Positions 9,060 to 18,592 are shown, counted from the first letter of the stretch. The stretch: DNA of 64,000 nucleotides from Gloeocapsopsis dulcis (GCF_032163395.1 NZ_CP119968.1:2444001-2508000), one strand, 5' to 3'. A program made the numbers and translations. Notes: generated by a model from the sequence alone, not told the origin.

Positions 9060-10217
9060 TTAATCTGTTTGAACGTTAAATTCTGGATCGAATGTGTTAG
9101 ATGAGGTACAAAGACTTGAATACAATCTCAAGGTTTCAGTTGTAACGTAGCTCCAGTTATAGTTTGCCTGGATATAGCTTTTTGCATCTTTAACCATTGC
9201 TGATAGCTTTTGAAAATTACGGATTGCCCACTTTAAGTTATCGATGCAGGAGTCTAAATTTCCAGTTTGAAAGAGTATACCTCGTTCCTCAGCCAACAGT
9301 TGCTGATGTGGAGGAATATCGCTGGCAAGTACTGGAACACCCTCCTGCATTGCTTCTAGCATTGCCAAAGGTAGTCCCTCTAACTCAGAGGGAAGTACAA
9401 ACAATCCAGCCCCCCGAACAATCTCTGCCAAGCGGTTGCCATGAAGCTCGCCAGGGAATATGATGTCTGTACTCTTCGCAGCTATGTCAACTAGCTCTAA
9501 GACGAATTGATTAGTATCGCTCACACCGCCAGCAAGAACGAGTTTCCACCCAGGTAGCTTAGCGGCTTGAAAGGCTTTAATCAGTAAATCGGGACGTTTT
9601 TCAGGTACTAGCCTGCCAAGGAAAAGGATGTAGCACTTTTGCTTTAAACCTAACGAGGTGCCATATAAAAAATTGGGATCTGATTCAGCCAATTTTGCTG
9701 GAGCATTGGGGATGTAAGTTGTCTCTCTACCATAAGTTTGCCTAAAGTAAGAACGCAGATCTTCTGAGACAACAACTAGGCGATCGGCGCAACTTACGGC
9801 AGTTTTCTCCCCTAACTGTAGTAACTGCGAGGAAGCTTTACTCCACTTAGCTCGCTGCCAGTCTAATCCATGACATGTAACAACAACTTTTGCAGAAGTG
9901 AATTTTGGTAGCCAGCTAAATAAAGCCGGACCTAAAGCATGAAAGTGAACGATATCGTAGTGCATTCTGCTAGAAGCAACTCCTGCAAGTGCAGAACAAA
10001 GTAAAGCATCTACCCCTTTGAACTTTATAGAAGGTAGGGGAAATACCCGAATGCCTTGAATATCGTAACGATGCAATGATTCAGTGTATGAGGAGCGGGC
10101 AAACAGGTCTACAGAGTGACCTTGCTCGACTATGCGAGAGTAGAGTTCTTGGCAGTGATGTTCAATCCCACCCTGCTTAGCTGGTAGGCCTTTCGCACCA
10201 ATTACAGCAATTTTCAT
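9060..10217 (-). CDS. GT4 family glycosyltransferase
   Basis: This 385-residue GT-B fold enzyme begins with IGAKGLPAKQGGIEHHC, the glycine-rich N-terminal loop of family 4 transferases. The C-terminal donor site shows FLGRLVPEKRPDLLI and the EX7E-type motif in PSELEGLPLAMLEAM. It is a retaining transferase that should extend the exopolysaccharide repeat unit in the cytoplasm. It lies 9 bp downstream of a second GT4 gene in the same direction, and the two are very probably co-transcribed. Sugar specificity cannot be read from sequence. Confidence 0.88.
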   Translation of the reverse strand: MKIAVIGAKGLPAKQGGIEHHCQELYSRIVEQGHSVDLFARSSYTESLHRYDIQGIRVFPLPSIKFKGVDALLCSALAGVASSRMHYDIVHFHALGPALFSWLPKFTSAKVVVTCHGLDWQRAKWSKASSQLLQLGEKTAVSCADRLVVVSEDLRSYFRQTYGRETTYIPNAPAKLAESDPNFLYGTSLGLKQKCYILFLGRLVPEKRPDLLIKAFQAAKLPGWKLVLAGGVSDTNQFVLELVDIAAKSTDIIFPGELHGNRLAEIVRGAGLFVLPSELEGLPLAMLEAMQEGVPVLASDIPPHQQLLAEERGILFQTGNLDSCIDNLKWAIRNFQKLSAMVKDAKSYIQANYNWSYVTTETLRLYSSLCTSSNTFDPEFNVQTD

Positions 10218-10226
10218 TATTCAACG

Positions 10227-11465
10227 TTATGTGAAATTTGTAGAACATTTCTGTACAGTAGAAACGAGGTTTTGCTGCTTCCAACGGTGCCACATATCAC
10301 TGTAAACAGCACCCACTACGGTACTGGCACTGTAAGGTTCGGTAGCCCGAACACAAGCCTCGATGGGATAATTTTCAGCATGTAGTAGTACTTGGCGTAG
10401 GGCATCTGCAACTGCAACTGGAGTACGTTCTTCACAAATAACTCCACAATTGGCAGGAAGTAGTTTGGAAATTTCGCCACAGTTAGTTGTCACCACTGGC
10501 GTTCCACAGGCAAGCGCTTCAAGCACAACTAAAGGTAAACCTTCGTAAGCACTGCTTAAAACAAAGACATTGGTAGCCTGATGTAACTTTGTCAGTTCAG
10601 CTTGGATAACTGAACCCAACATTGTTATTCTTTTAGACAATCCAAGTCGCTCAACTTCAAGGCGTACATCGGTGGCTAATTCTCCATCACCAGCAATAAG
10701 TAGATGCACGTTCAAGTCAGTCAGAGCAGAAATAGCTCGGACTAAGAGAAGAGGATCTTTTTGAGGATGCAAGCGACCTGCAAATAAAATAAATTGAGTA
10801 TTTGCTGGCAGTTCTAACTTTTGAGTTAAGGCAACTCTTTTTTCTTGTTGTTCTTCTAAAGATAATGGACAGAATGTTTGGCTATCTACTGTATTTTTGA
10901 TGAAAGCAACGCGATCGGCAATGGTTGGATATTTCTGCTGATAAAGTTTTACAGATTCAGAGTTACAAGAGAGAATTTGGTTGAACTGCTTGACTAATAA
11001 ACTTTCAAGCTGGAAATACGCTTGCGGAAATCGTCTCCAAAGGATCGCATTTGCATTTTCTTGAGACTGCATTTGCTTTTGAATATCATTATGAATAAAT
11101 AAAGTTTTATCTCCTGACCAATGCAGCGTTGCCAAACTTGGTTCAAGACGATGAAAGTGCATAAAGTCAGAAGCAAAACAATGTCCTATAAGTGCTGCCG
11201 TGTATTTCAAGGTTGTAGGAACTAGACTTCTGAAATTGTCATTTTGCAGAGTAAAAAGAGGCATAAACTGTAGTTTTCTACCAGCAAGCTCAGCTTCTTG
11301 CCACTTTCCATTTGGTTGGGCTGGATCGTTACTAGTTCCAACAAGCCGAACCTCAAATTCATCCGGTGCATACTTAATGAAATTGCTAACCACTGTTTGG
11401 ACACCGCCAATAGTGGAGTGCCAAGGATTAAACTGGTAAAAAATAGTTAAAACAGGTTTGCGCAT
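10227..11465 (-). CDS. GT4 family glycosyltransferase
   Basis: This is a GT-B glycosyltransferase of 412 residues. The acceptor domain starts with PVLTIFYQFNPWHSTIGGVQ, and the donor domain carries LFAGRLHPQKDPLLLVRA and the SSAYEGLPLVVLEALACGTPVV block with both glutamates of the EX7E motif. It is the first gene of the minus-strand polysaccharide run and is followed within 9 bp by another GT4 gene. ATG at 11465 is the only good start. It should act at the cytoplasmic side on the lipid-linked intermediate; the sugar is unknown. Confidence 0.88.
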   Translation of the reverse strand: MRKPVLTIFYQFNPWHSTIGGVQTVVSNFIKYAPDEFEVRLVGTSNDPAQPNGKWQEAELAGRKLQFMPLFTLQNDNFRSLVPTTLKYTAALIGHCFASDFMHFHRLEPSLATLHWSGDKTLFIHNDIQKQMQSQENANAILWRRFPQAYFQLESLLVKQFNQILSCNSESVKLYQQKYPTIADRVAFIKNTVDSQTFCPLSLEEQQEKRVALTQKLELPANTQFILFAGRLHPQKDPLLLVRAISALTDLNVHLLIAGDGELATDVRLEVERLGLSKRITMLGSVIQAELTKLHQATNVFVLSSAYEGLPLVVLEALACGTPVVTTNCGEISKLLPANCGVICEERTPVAVADALRQVLLHAENYPIEACVRATEPYSASTVVGAVYSDMWHRWKQQNLVSTVQKCSTNFT

Positions 11466-11810
11466 GAATATAAAGCGTCAAGTCTGCTAATTACTTGAAT
11501 AGGAGAACTTGTTATAGGTGTTAAGCCATCTATTGATAAGTATGCAAACAGCCTATTTGCGATCGCGTCTAAGAAAGTGAATGACTTAATGTACAACTTG
11601 TGTGATTTGTTTGTTTTTTGTTTGAGTTGAGTAATTCTTGAGTACCGATAATAAACCTCTTGCATAAATCACAGATCTCCTACGACTGAAATCGGGGCTA
11701 CTCACACAAAGGTGACGAGCGCACACCTAAGAGTTTGATGAATAGTCCATGGAGGTGGAATTTATCTGTCTAGCAACGAATTTATTAGCACTCATATTCA
11801 CGCAAACTGT
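11466..11810. other. Intergenic gap between the EPS cluster and the NACHT gene
   Basis: This 345-bp stretch separates the head of the polysaccharide run from the 3' end of the NACHT gene; both lie on the minus strand. It includes a GCGATCGC (HIP1) octamer near 11560. Short open frames on both strands lack a ribosome site and protein-like composition. It probably holds the promoter of the polysaccharide run, but no convincing -35/-10 pair was identified. Confidence 0.5.
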
Positions 11811-14171
11811 TCAAAAAAGCCCTAATTTTAAGCACTTTGATTTAGGACTTTCTAACAAGTTACTACTTTTAGTTAAAGGCAATAACAAAGTTTTCTCAAT
11901 TTGCTGCCGTACAGCAGAACTGACTGCACAACTGTTCCTCAAGCAATATAGTAGTAAATGTTGGATAGCATAGTATTGCTGAAGTAATTCTTTTTGTTGC
12001 TCATTAAACCGCCACTGATAACCGACATTGCGATACCAAATTATCTGAAACTTTAATTGATTAACCTGAGTACTCCACCATTCTTTTAGTGCGTCTTCAT
12101 CTTGGTTAAAGGTAGATATTTGATTTTTAAGCTCTTGGAGCAAAAGCTGCAACTTAGAGTGGCAAATAAACGCTAAATCATGGGGAAGGGCAGAGTTTAG
12201 GGCAAGGACTTGTTCCCAAGAGGGTTCATTGGGTAGAGCTAGAATTAGAGAGAGCGTGCGGATAACAGCTAAATCTAGAGCTAAATCGGGAGGAAGATTA
12301 CCAGCAAGATTTGGCTCAATCGCCAGCGCAAGAGATAAATCACGGGCTAATGAAACTTCGCTGCAAAGATCCAATGTCAGATAAAAAGCACGAATTGCTG
12401 CAGATTGATAGGGCGCTTCAACTGCAAGAGATTTTTGGTGAACCCAAGTGAGAAACTGCTGCAACTTCTCGTCAACAGCCATCAGCTCATCACTATATCG
12501 CTGTATTGATTGCATCAGAGCATCCGCATCTGCCAGCATTTCCACTGTAAGTAGAAAAACTTCGTGCCAGTGAGCTTTGCTCATGTGAACAGTCAACTGC
12601 ATGAGGTTCTTATTTAATTCCTCTGGTTCAAAGCTAGCGACAATGTTTCTTGCTGTTAAATACTCTTGAAAGGTGAGATGCGAAAAAGAGTAAATTTCCT
12701 GTGCTTGCTCTACCAGTATTCCATGTTGTGCGAGCAGAGATCGCAGCACTGCCTCGCTCATCAGCTGCAATTCCTCTAGATCGGCTGGGGTATTTGGTAA
12801 GCTACGCAGATAGTCTTTGATATAGCGCAAAATATTGCATTGCGTAAAAAAGTAATGTCCTTGTTCAAAGGTGATGATAGCAATCTGACTTAGCAGTTTG
12901 ATCTTGTGAAGTAAAGGCAGCTGATAATAGAAACTTCTATCTCGGTTAATCCCTCTAACTTCATCCCAGCGAACCAACAAAACGTCTAATGCTTGTTTGT
13001 ATATTTTGGAGCGTTTAGCCGAGAAGTCTAACCCAGCTTGAAACATGGAACAGATCAAGTGAAGTAAGAGCGGTGTTTTAGCGAGTTCGCGAATTGGCTG
13101 ATTTTCTGGTGACAGAAGTTTTTGTATGAACTGAGTTGCTAGGGTAGATCCTTCTTGTCTAAAGCTATTGTTGGCATTGACAAACCACTTCTGAGTGAAG
13201 GCTTCAATTTGTGGAAAGCTAAAATCAGCTATTTCAACATCAGTGAATTCCTCAAACCAATACTGCTGGGCAGCAATTCGACATGTGATTATGAAATGAT
13301 TTTTGTCGTACTTCTCAGAGAACTTGCGAATCTGTTTTTGAACCTCTACTCTGTCTTCCTCTGGAACTTCATCTAACCCATCTAATAAAACTAACGCCTT
13401 GCCACTATCAAGCAAAGTTTCAACTTGTTGAACTGAAATATCAATTTTGCCTAACTCATGGCTGATGTAGTCCAATAAATTATAATTTTGAAACTCGCTA
13501 GCGTCCTCGGCAAAGTTTTGCAGCCGGATAAAGAAAGGAAATCGATTTGCTAGCAATTCACCGCGATTGCATTTGATTGCAATTTGCCGCAAAAGCATAG
13601 ATTTACCAGCACCAGGTTTACCCAGAATCATCAGCTTGGAAGAAGTCGCAACTGCTTGCATTGCTGGAATTCGTTTCTGGTATGCTGGGCTGCAACTATA
13701 GCGATTTAGTTCTTCAACATGAAGACAATGTAACTGCGATGCATCTAACCATCTTTGGTTGGTTTTGTCCACTACCTCAGCACTGACACAAATATCATTT
13801 AGCTCAACTGGTTGAGCAGTATCTAATAAACGTACAACACCACACTGAGTTTGAATCCTGTTGTAACGGCGCGATCGCACTATTTGTAATAAAGTATCAA
13901 TGTTTGATTGATTATCTTGTTCCTCTGTCACTATCGAGGTATCATCCATTGGTAGAATTGCAATCTCTTGCCAATCTAGATCGAGGCGAAAGCAAATTTC
14001 TAGAAAGACCCGCCGCTCAATCGGTTTACCTGTAAAAAACTTCCAGACTGGTTGACGAGTTTCAATGCCTACCTCACAAGCCAAATCTTCTTGCGTCCAT
14101 CCTGTACGTTTAAAAGCTCTTTTTGCTTTTTCGATACCTATAATAGATGCTTGTAGCGATCGCCGTGCCAT
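11811..14171 (-). CDS. NACHT domain STAND NTPase with N-terminal HTH-like domain
   Basis: This 786-residue protein has three parts. Residues 15-70 resemble a helix-turn-helix of the type found at the N-terminus of many cyanobacterial NACHT proteins (GWTQEDLACEVG). A linker (about 100-170) is followed by the NACHT NTPase: Walker A GKPGAGKS at 184-191 and Walker B with acidic extension LVLLDGLDEVP at about 260-270. The C-terminal 350 residues are helical and rich in Leu, Ala and Asp (for example LARDLSLALAIEP), a likely sensor region. STAND NTPases oligomerise on sensing a ligand, and several bacterial NACHT proteins protect against phage. No separate effector domain is recognised. A 24-nt near-palindrome lies 45 bp upstream of the start. 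The gene stands alone; a defence role is inference. Confidence 0.85.
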   Translation of the reverse strand: MARRSLQASIIGIEKAKRAFKRTGWTQEDLACEVGIETRQPVWKFFTGKPIERRVFLEICFRLDLDWQEIAILPMDDTSIVTEEQDNQSNIDTLLQIVRSRRYNRIQTQCGVVRLLDTAQPVELNDICVSAEVVDKTNQRWLDASQLHCLHVEELNRYSCSPAYQKRIPAMQAVATSSKLMILGKPGAGKSMLLRQIAIKCNRGELLANRFPFFIRLQNFAEDASEFQNYNLLDYISHELGKIDISVQQVETLLDSGKALVLLDGLDEVPEEDRVEVQKQIRKFSEKYDKNHFIITCRIAAQQYWFEEFTDVEIADFSFPQIEAFTQKWFVNANNSFRQEGSTLATQFIQKLLSPENQPIRELAKTPLLLHLICSMFQAGLDFSAKRSKIYKQALDVLLVRWDEVRGINRDRSFYYQLPLLHKIKLLSQIAIITFEQGHYFFTQCNILRYIKDYLRSLPNTPADLEELQLMSEAVLRSLLAQHGILVEQAQEIYSFSHLTFQEYLTARNIVASFEPEELNKNLMQLTVHMSKAHWHEVFLLTVEMLADADALMQSIQRYSDELMAVDEKLQQFLTWVHQKSLAVEAPYQSAAIRAFYLTLDLCSEVSLARDLSLALAIEPNLAGNLPPDLALDLAVIRTLSLILALPNEPSWEQVLALNSALPHDLAFICHSKLQLLLQELKNQISTFNQDEDALKEWWSTQVNQLKFQIIWYRNVGYQWRFNEQQKELLQQYYAIQHLLLYCLRNSCAVSSAVRQQIEKTLLLPLTKSSNLLESPKSKCLKLGLF

Positions 14172-14215
14172 ATCCTATTGAAAATAGTTTAGTTTAAAAG
14201 TTATAAAAAAGCTGA

Positions 14216-14239
14216 CCTGCAACTCAATTGAATTGCAGG
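14216..14239 (-). promoter_or_regulatory. Near-perfect 24-nt palindrome in the NACHT leader
   Basis: The arms CCTGCAA and TTGCAGG enclose a centre that is itself nearly palindromic (TCAATTGA), leaving one mismatched pair. In the direction of the NACHT gene, whose start is at 14171, it is followed after a few bases by a run of six T. It could be an operator for a dimeric regulator, possibly the gene's own HTH region, or a leader terminator. Its symmetry is seen in the sequence; its function is inferred. Confidence 0.45.
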
Positions 14240-15576
14240 TATATAGTCAAATCTAGATGCTTAGTAATAATTGGGTATGCTGCAGGAGAAGAATTAACAA
14301 CACTCGATGTATCTGCTTCAATATTTATACGTGGTTGAGGTTTACTTTTTGTTATTTAAAATTACAAAAATTTCAGTAATATAATATCTACATTAGTTAT
14401 TCATGTCTTGTTTCCAAAACATAATTTTTCCTATTGAAAATGTGTCAGTAGTATGTTAAACCTACTTACCTAATAACTCTATCTGGTTTAACTCGATTTA
14501 GCTAGCAGAATAAATCAGAACAAAGTTATGCAAAAATCATGTGCAAGTCGGATTAAATTTAATGGTTTTTTTGATACAATATTGGAATATAATGCATGTA
14601 TTTTCAGCATAATATCAATCAGATATTTGCTTAACTGCTGTCTAGGGAAGCTAGGAAATTCCGTACTTTCTCGCCTACCTGAAGCAGATGGATTCAGGCA
14701 GCACAATTGAATGATCTCTAATTTAGTAAAGTTAACTTAAATCTTAATATATAGGGTAAGCATCTTGACTGTCCACACTCCATAGCAATAGTTTGATTGT
14801 CTATCCAGAGGCTATATTTAGATTAAAGACTATATAATAAATTGAATAAAGCGAATGTCTGCCTCGCACTGCTCACCTTGCATGAAACATTATTAGGTTA
14901 ATGTGTTCAATATGTTAATTTATACAGGTCTTCTTTTTAGTGGTATAACTGTTTTATTGCTGCTTCTTTATATTGTAAATTTTATTTTAAAGATAAGTGG
15001 CATTGCTGAAGAAGAGCAAGAACGATATTAAAGAGGTATCTTGCTGACAAAAATATACTTTAGATGAATAAAATCGTCTTATTTATCTTACCTTGGGGAG
15101 TATATCATTTTTGGTCATATACAAAAGGTTAGCTAAGTTAAATATGCAATCAATGTAGAGTAGACAACCTGATTGCCTACCTTCGATAGAACTGATATAG
15201 TATAATTACTGAATTTACCCCATTTTTTCGTGTTTTTCCAACGATTTTAAGTAAAAACACGCTTGAATGCCTATCTCGGCAAAGTTACATTACTGTCGTC
15301 ACTTAATCGTCTTTGTTAATGCTCAGAACATTAATTTGAGTAAAAGATAATAGGTTGTTAATAGTAAAAATCTGTTAGTTTTATTTGTTTGCAAAAGCTA
15401 GCAATATCTCTGTTACCCATCTTTATACTAGGTTGTATTTTGCACCTATCTTTCTTGAGATTATTTCAAAAGAGACGATTTTTGCATGTTTTTTACCAGT
15501 ATGAATTGCTCAGGGTAGTATCTCAAAAAATCTATCTACTTCAATCAAAAAAGGATTGTTAAACAAAATAAATTGT
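14240..15576. other. Long AT-rich intergenic region
   Basis: About 1.3 kb separates the NACHT gene (minus) from the SLH gene (plus). Overlapping open frames on both strands at 14515-14710 are not protein-like. Two very short plus-strand frames, at 14912-15031 and 15064-15132, encode hydrophobic peptides and are listed separately or as findings. No tRNA, riboswitch or strong terminator was recognised. The divergent arrangement implies promoters for both flanking genes within it. Confidence 0.5.
14912..15031 (+). CDS. Possible 39-residue single-pass membrane protein
   Basis: This short frame from ATG at 14912 encodes an N-terminal hydrophobic helix (about residues 3-28, Leu/Ile/Val-rich) followed by a charged, acidic tail ending EEEQERY. 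That shape is typical of small bitopic membrane proteins in cyanobacteria. No strong ribosome site is seen, only a weak AGG about 14 bases upstream, and no family is recognised. The gene is a candidate only; conservation in related genomes would be needed to accept it. Confidence 0.3.
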   Translation: MLIYTGLLFSGITVLLLLLYIVNFILKISGIAEEEQERY

Positions 15577-17109
15577 ATGCTGATTTTAAAACCTGCACTT
15601 TATATTTTAGCAGCACTAGCTATTAGTAACTTGGGTCAGGTAGTATATGCTAGCGCCATTGACTCCCTAAAATCTCCTCATCTTGGAGTAGAAAAACTTG
15701 ATTCCCAAGACAATGCTACTTCGATTAAAGTAAACGCCGCGTATTTATTGCAGTCACCAGCAGCACAAGACAACTCGTCAGCTCCTGATACTTACAATAT
15801 TGCACAAGCAACAACATTTCCAGATATTCAGAATAACTGGGCGCGGAGTTTTATTGAAGCTTTAGCTGCACGAAATGTTATTAGTGGTTTTCCTGATGGT
15901 AGTTTTCGCCCTGATGCACTAGTAACTCGTGCTCAGTTTGCAGCAATGATTAGTCAAGCATTTCCGCAGACTGCTCAACGCCAAGCGATCGCCTTCAATG
16001 ATGTGCCTCCGTCTTACTGGGCAAGTGAAGCAATTCAAGCCGCGTACCAATCAGGATTTCTCGCCGGATATCCAAATAATGTCTTTCTTCCTGAACAAAA
16101 CATTCCTCGCGCCCAAGCTTTAGTTTCGCTTGCTAGTGGACTTAATTTAAGAGCAAATGATGTTGCCATCCTTGATACCTTTCAGGATGCAGGTGATATT
16201 CCTGATTTTGCGCGAAATGCGATCGCTGCTGCAACAGAAAATCGTTTAGTTGTTAACTATCCCAACTTAGCTTCGCTCAGTCCCAATCAAATTGCAACTC
16301 GTGCGGATGTCGCAGCGTTTATTTATCAAGCTTTAGTCCGTAGCGGCACAGTACCACCTTTAAGAACAACAGATGTTGCAACTCAGTACATTGTTGGTGA
16401 AGAACCCGTTACTACACCACCAACTCCTGCACCCATAGCACCGCAGGAAGTCGCACAGCTACGCGAACAGTTTCGCATCGAACCACCAACATTAGTCGAT
16501 ATTATCAGACCAACCGTACGAGGAGGTGGGTCTACTGTAGGTTCGCCCACTGCGTTTGGTGCTGATTGGGGCGATGCCTTTTTGGGTGCTAGCTTTCAAG
16601 CGCGGGCGCGGAATACAAATCGTTCTGATGGTGGTGTTTCCTTTGGTTTTGGTTTAGGTGACGCACAACGTACCGTAGGGCTAGAGGTTGCGGTTTCAGT
16701 TGTCGATTTAATCGGTAATACGTTTGAAGATGGTGGTGTCAGTTTCAAGTTGCACCGCGTGTTACCAAATAACTTTGGTGTTGCTGTTGGTGTAGAAAAT
16801 GCTACGACTTGGGGTTCTACTGATGGTGGTAGCAGTGTCTATGGTGTTGTCAGTAAGATTATTCCCTTGCGTGACGATCCTACTGAACCTTTGAGTCGGC
16901 TGACTTTATCTTTAGGTCTTGGTGGTGGTCGTTTCCGTTCTGAAAGTGATGTCCAAGCAGGTAATGAAACAGTGAATGTCTTTGGTAGTATTGGGTTACA
17001 AGCTTTGGAGCGAGTCTCACTCATTGCCGACTGGACAGGTCAAGATTTGAACTTGGGGGCTTCGATTGTTCCTTTTAATATCCCATTAGTGGTAGTGCTC
17101 AAGATGTAA
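15577..17109 (+). pseudogene. SLH-domain outer-membrane beta-barrel protein, 3' end displaced by IS1
   Basis: The frame encodes a signal peptide (residues about 1-25), a low-complexity linker, three SLH domains (starting TFPDIQNNWA, AFNDVPPSYWA and TFQDAGDIPDFA) and a C-terminal barrel region rich in alternating Gly and hydrophobic residues. Such proteins tie the outer membrane to peptidoglycan. The frame runs into an IS1 copy at 17091 and ends on its stop, gaining six foreign residues (VVVLKM-type end). The missing 32-codon tail lies beyond the element at 17863-17958 and ends in Phe, the usual BAM recognition signal. Removing the element and one copy of the 8-bp duplication restores a continuous frame. 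ATG at 15577 is preferred over a TTG at 15556. The interrupted product may misassemble. Confidence 0.85.
17083..17090. repeat. 8-bp target duplication, left copy (CCATTAGT)
   Basis: The octamer CCATTAGT directly precedes the IS1 end GGTAGTG and is repeated at 17863-17870 just after the other end. Exact duplication of 8 bp is normal for IS1-family insertion and shows that this copy inserted here and was not rearranged afterwards. Confidence 0.92.
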
Positions 17110-17862
17110 TGATGGAGAAGTAGAACTCTTGCTGATTTTTTTCTCTCATGCCTGCCTGCCCCATTTGTGCATCTTCTCAAACAGTCAAAAATGGTCGAAT
17201 TCACAACGGTAAACAACGGTTCAAATGTCATGAATGCGGTCGGCAATTCGTAGAACATCCCCAAAAGAAGGTGATAGACCAAAACACACGGGAGTGGATT
17301 GACCGATTGCTGTTGGAGCGGATTTCCCTTGCTGGAATTGCTCGTGTAGCGCAGGTGTCTGAGCAATGGCTGCAAAGCTACGTTAATCAGAAATATGCTC
17401 AGGTGCCTCGGCAAGTGCAGGTGACACCCAAAAAAGGGGTGCTAACGATTCAGTGTGATGAGTTGTGGTCATTTGTAGACCACAAAGGCAACAAACAATG
17501 GGTTTGGTTAGCTCTGGATGCAGACACGCGTGAAATTGTTGGCGTTTACATTGGTACACGAGACGAAACGGCAGCTCGTCAATTGTGGAATTCTTTGCCC
17601 CCAGTCTACCGTCAATGTGCAGTTGCTTACACCGATTTTTGGGCAGCCTACGCAGCAGTTTTACCGAATAAGCGGCATCGTGCAGTCGGCAAAGAGACGG
17701 GCAAGACCAGTTATGTTGAGCGCTTCAACAACACGCTCAGGCAACGGGTGTCTCGATTGGTGCGAAAAACCTTGTCCTTTTCTAGGTCATTGGAGAATCA
17801 TATTGGGGCTATTTGGTATTTTGTGCATTACTACAATGCATCATTACTTGTTTAGCACTACC
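17091..17862 (+). mobile_element. IS1-family insertion sequence, copy 1 (intact)
   Basis: This 772-bp element has imperfect terminal inverted repeats: the left end begins GGTAGTGCTCAAG and the right end, read inward, begins GGTAGTGCTAAAC. Both continue into GTAATGATG. The flanking 8-bp direct repeat is perfect. The single transposase frame is uninterrupted. Two further copies, nearly identical to this one, are at 42609-43381 and 45019-45789, each with one indel. The high identity suggests recent spread. It is inserted near the 3' end of an SLH-barrel gene. Confidence 0.95.
17148..17855 (+). CDS. IS1-family transposase, intact
   Basis: This 235-residue transposase starts with an InsA-like zinc-binding segment (CPICASSQTVKNG, then CHECGRQF). 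A helix-turn-helix region (residues about 45-80) and a DDE-type catalytic domain of the IS1 group follow (CDELWSFV near 103, TDFWAAY near 165, VERFNNTLRQR near 192). Unlike classical two-frame IS1 elements, both halves are fused in one frame here, with A6 at the homopolymer where copy 2 has A7. It is the only copy of this element in the window with an undamaged frame and could mobilise the other two. Confidence 0.93.
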   Translation: MPACPICASSQTVKNGRIHNGKQRFKCHECGRQFVEHPQKKVIDQNTREWIDRLLLERISLAGIARVAQVSEQWLQSYVNQKYAQVPRQVQVTPKKGVLTIQCDELWSFVDHKGNKQWVWLALDADTREIVGVYIGTRDETAARQLWNSLPPVYRQCAVAYTDFWAAYAAVLPNKRHRAVGKETGKTSYVERFNNTLRQRVSRLVRKTLSFSRSLENHIGAIWYFVHYYNASLLV

Positions 17863-17958
17863 CCATTAGTTATTACTCCAGCGATCGCCGATGTCACAGG
17901 TAATGCGGGTGATGGTACTCGATTTATTCTCGGAGTCGGCTATGCAATTTCTTTTTAA
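17863..17958 (+). pseudogene. Severed C-terminal strand of the SLH/beta-barrel gene
   Basis: Directly after IS1 copy 1, this stretch continues the reading frame of the SLH gene once the insertion is removed. It encodes about 30 residues, including RFILGVGYAISF and a stop, and so restores a terminal Phe-ending beta strand. It no longer has a start of its own. It overlaps a longer out-of-frame open frame that is not real. Confidence 0.85.
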
Positions 17959-18007
17959 GGGAGAGACATGCTTGCTTATCCCATTTTATGTAACAAGATT
18001 TAGAGCG

Positions 18008-18592
18008 ATGAAAAACATTCTAAAACAACTATCTATTGGTTTTACATTAGGAACTTCCTTACTAGTTTCCGCAACCTTACCCGCCCAAGCGCAAACCGGA
18101 AATGCTTCCGATGTGACAGGTGCAATTATTACAACAGGTGATATTGCTGGTGGTGCCTTCGCCCCTACTTTAATTCGGGATAATGCTGCGCTTCTTGCAG
18201 CACTTAGCCAAACTGTCAGCATCATCAGCGCCCAGTTAGCACAAGGAACTTTACCTATTACGCTTCCTGGTGTTACCGTTGCTAGTGTTCCCGTCGCAGT
18301 GCAGCAGGCTTTATTAGCTGTACTTATAGGATCTGGAGATGCGGCTGGGATCGAAAGTGCGATCGCTGCTGGTATTACAGATCCATCCCTTGCAAGAGAA
18401 CTTGCAGCAATTCTCCAAGGATTATTTGCTGATGAAACAATTTCTCCAGCAAACTTACTGGCTGTGATAGAAGCCTACAATGCTTTTATCGATGCTAGTA
18501 GTGGTGAAGCTTTGAGTAATCCATCGCCAACACTACTTACAGTGCAATCGGTGTTAACTGCACTGGTGAGTGCAGCTTCTACGGCACAATAA
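18008..18592 (+). CDS. Secreted protein of unknown function
   Basis: This 194-residue protein has a clear signal peptide: Lys-containing start MKNILKQ, hydrophobic core, and AQA cleavage near residue 29. The mature part is very rich in Ala, Ile, Leu and Ser with no cysteines and no recognised domain. The frame is open further upstream, but ATG at 18008 is chosen because it gives the signal peptide. It lies 49 bp downstream of the original end of the SLH-barrel gene and may once have been co-transcribed with it; the IS1 insertion may now have a polar effect. It is probably periplasmic or extracellular. Confidence 0.7.
   Translation: MKNILKQLSIGFTLGTSLLVSATLPAQAQTGNASDVTGAIITTGDIAGGAFAPTLIRDNAALLAALSQTVSIISAQLAQGTLPITLPGVTVASVPVAVQQALLAVLIGSGDAAGIESAIAAGITDPSLARELAAILQGLFADETISPANLLAVIEAYNAFIDASSGEALSNPSPTLLTVQSVLTALVSAASTAQ

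Noticed and set aside
11447-11665. 72-codon minus-strand frame overlapping the start of the GT4 gene.
   Set aside because: It runs into the real gene in another frame and has no protein-like features.
14515-14710. Open frames of about 60 codons on both strands.
   Set aside because: They mirror each other, have no ribosome sites and lack protein-like composition.
17891-18007. N-terminal extension of the secreted protein gene at 18008.
   Set aside because: The extension overlaps the severed end of the SLH-barrel gene, has no ribosome site and would bury the clear signal peptide.
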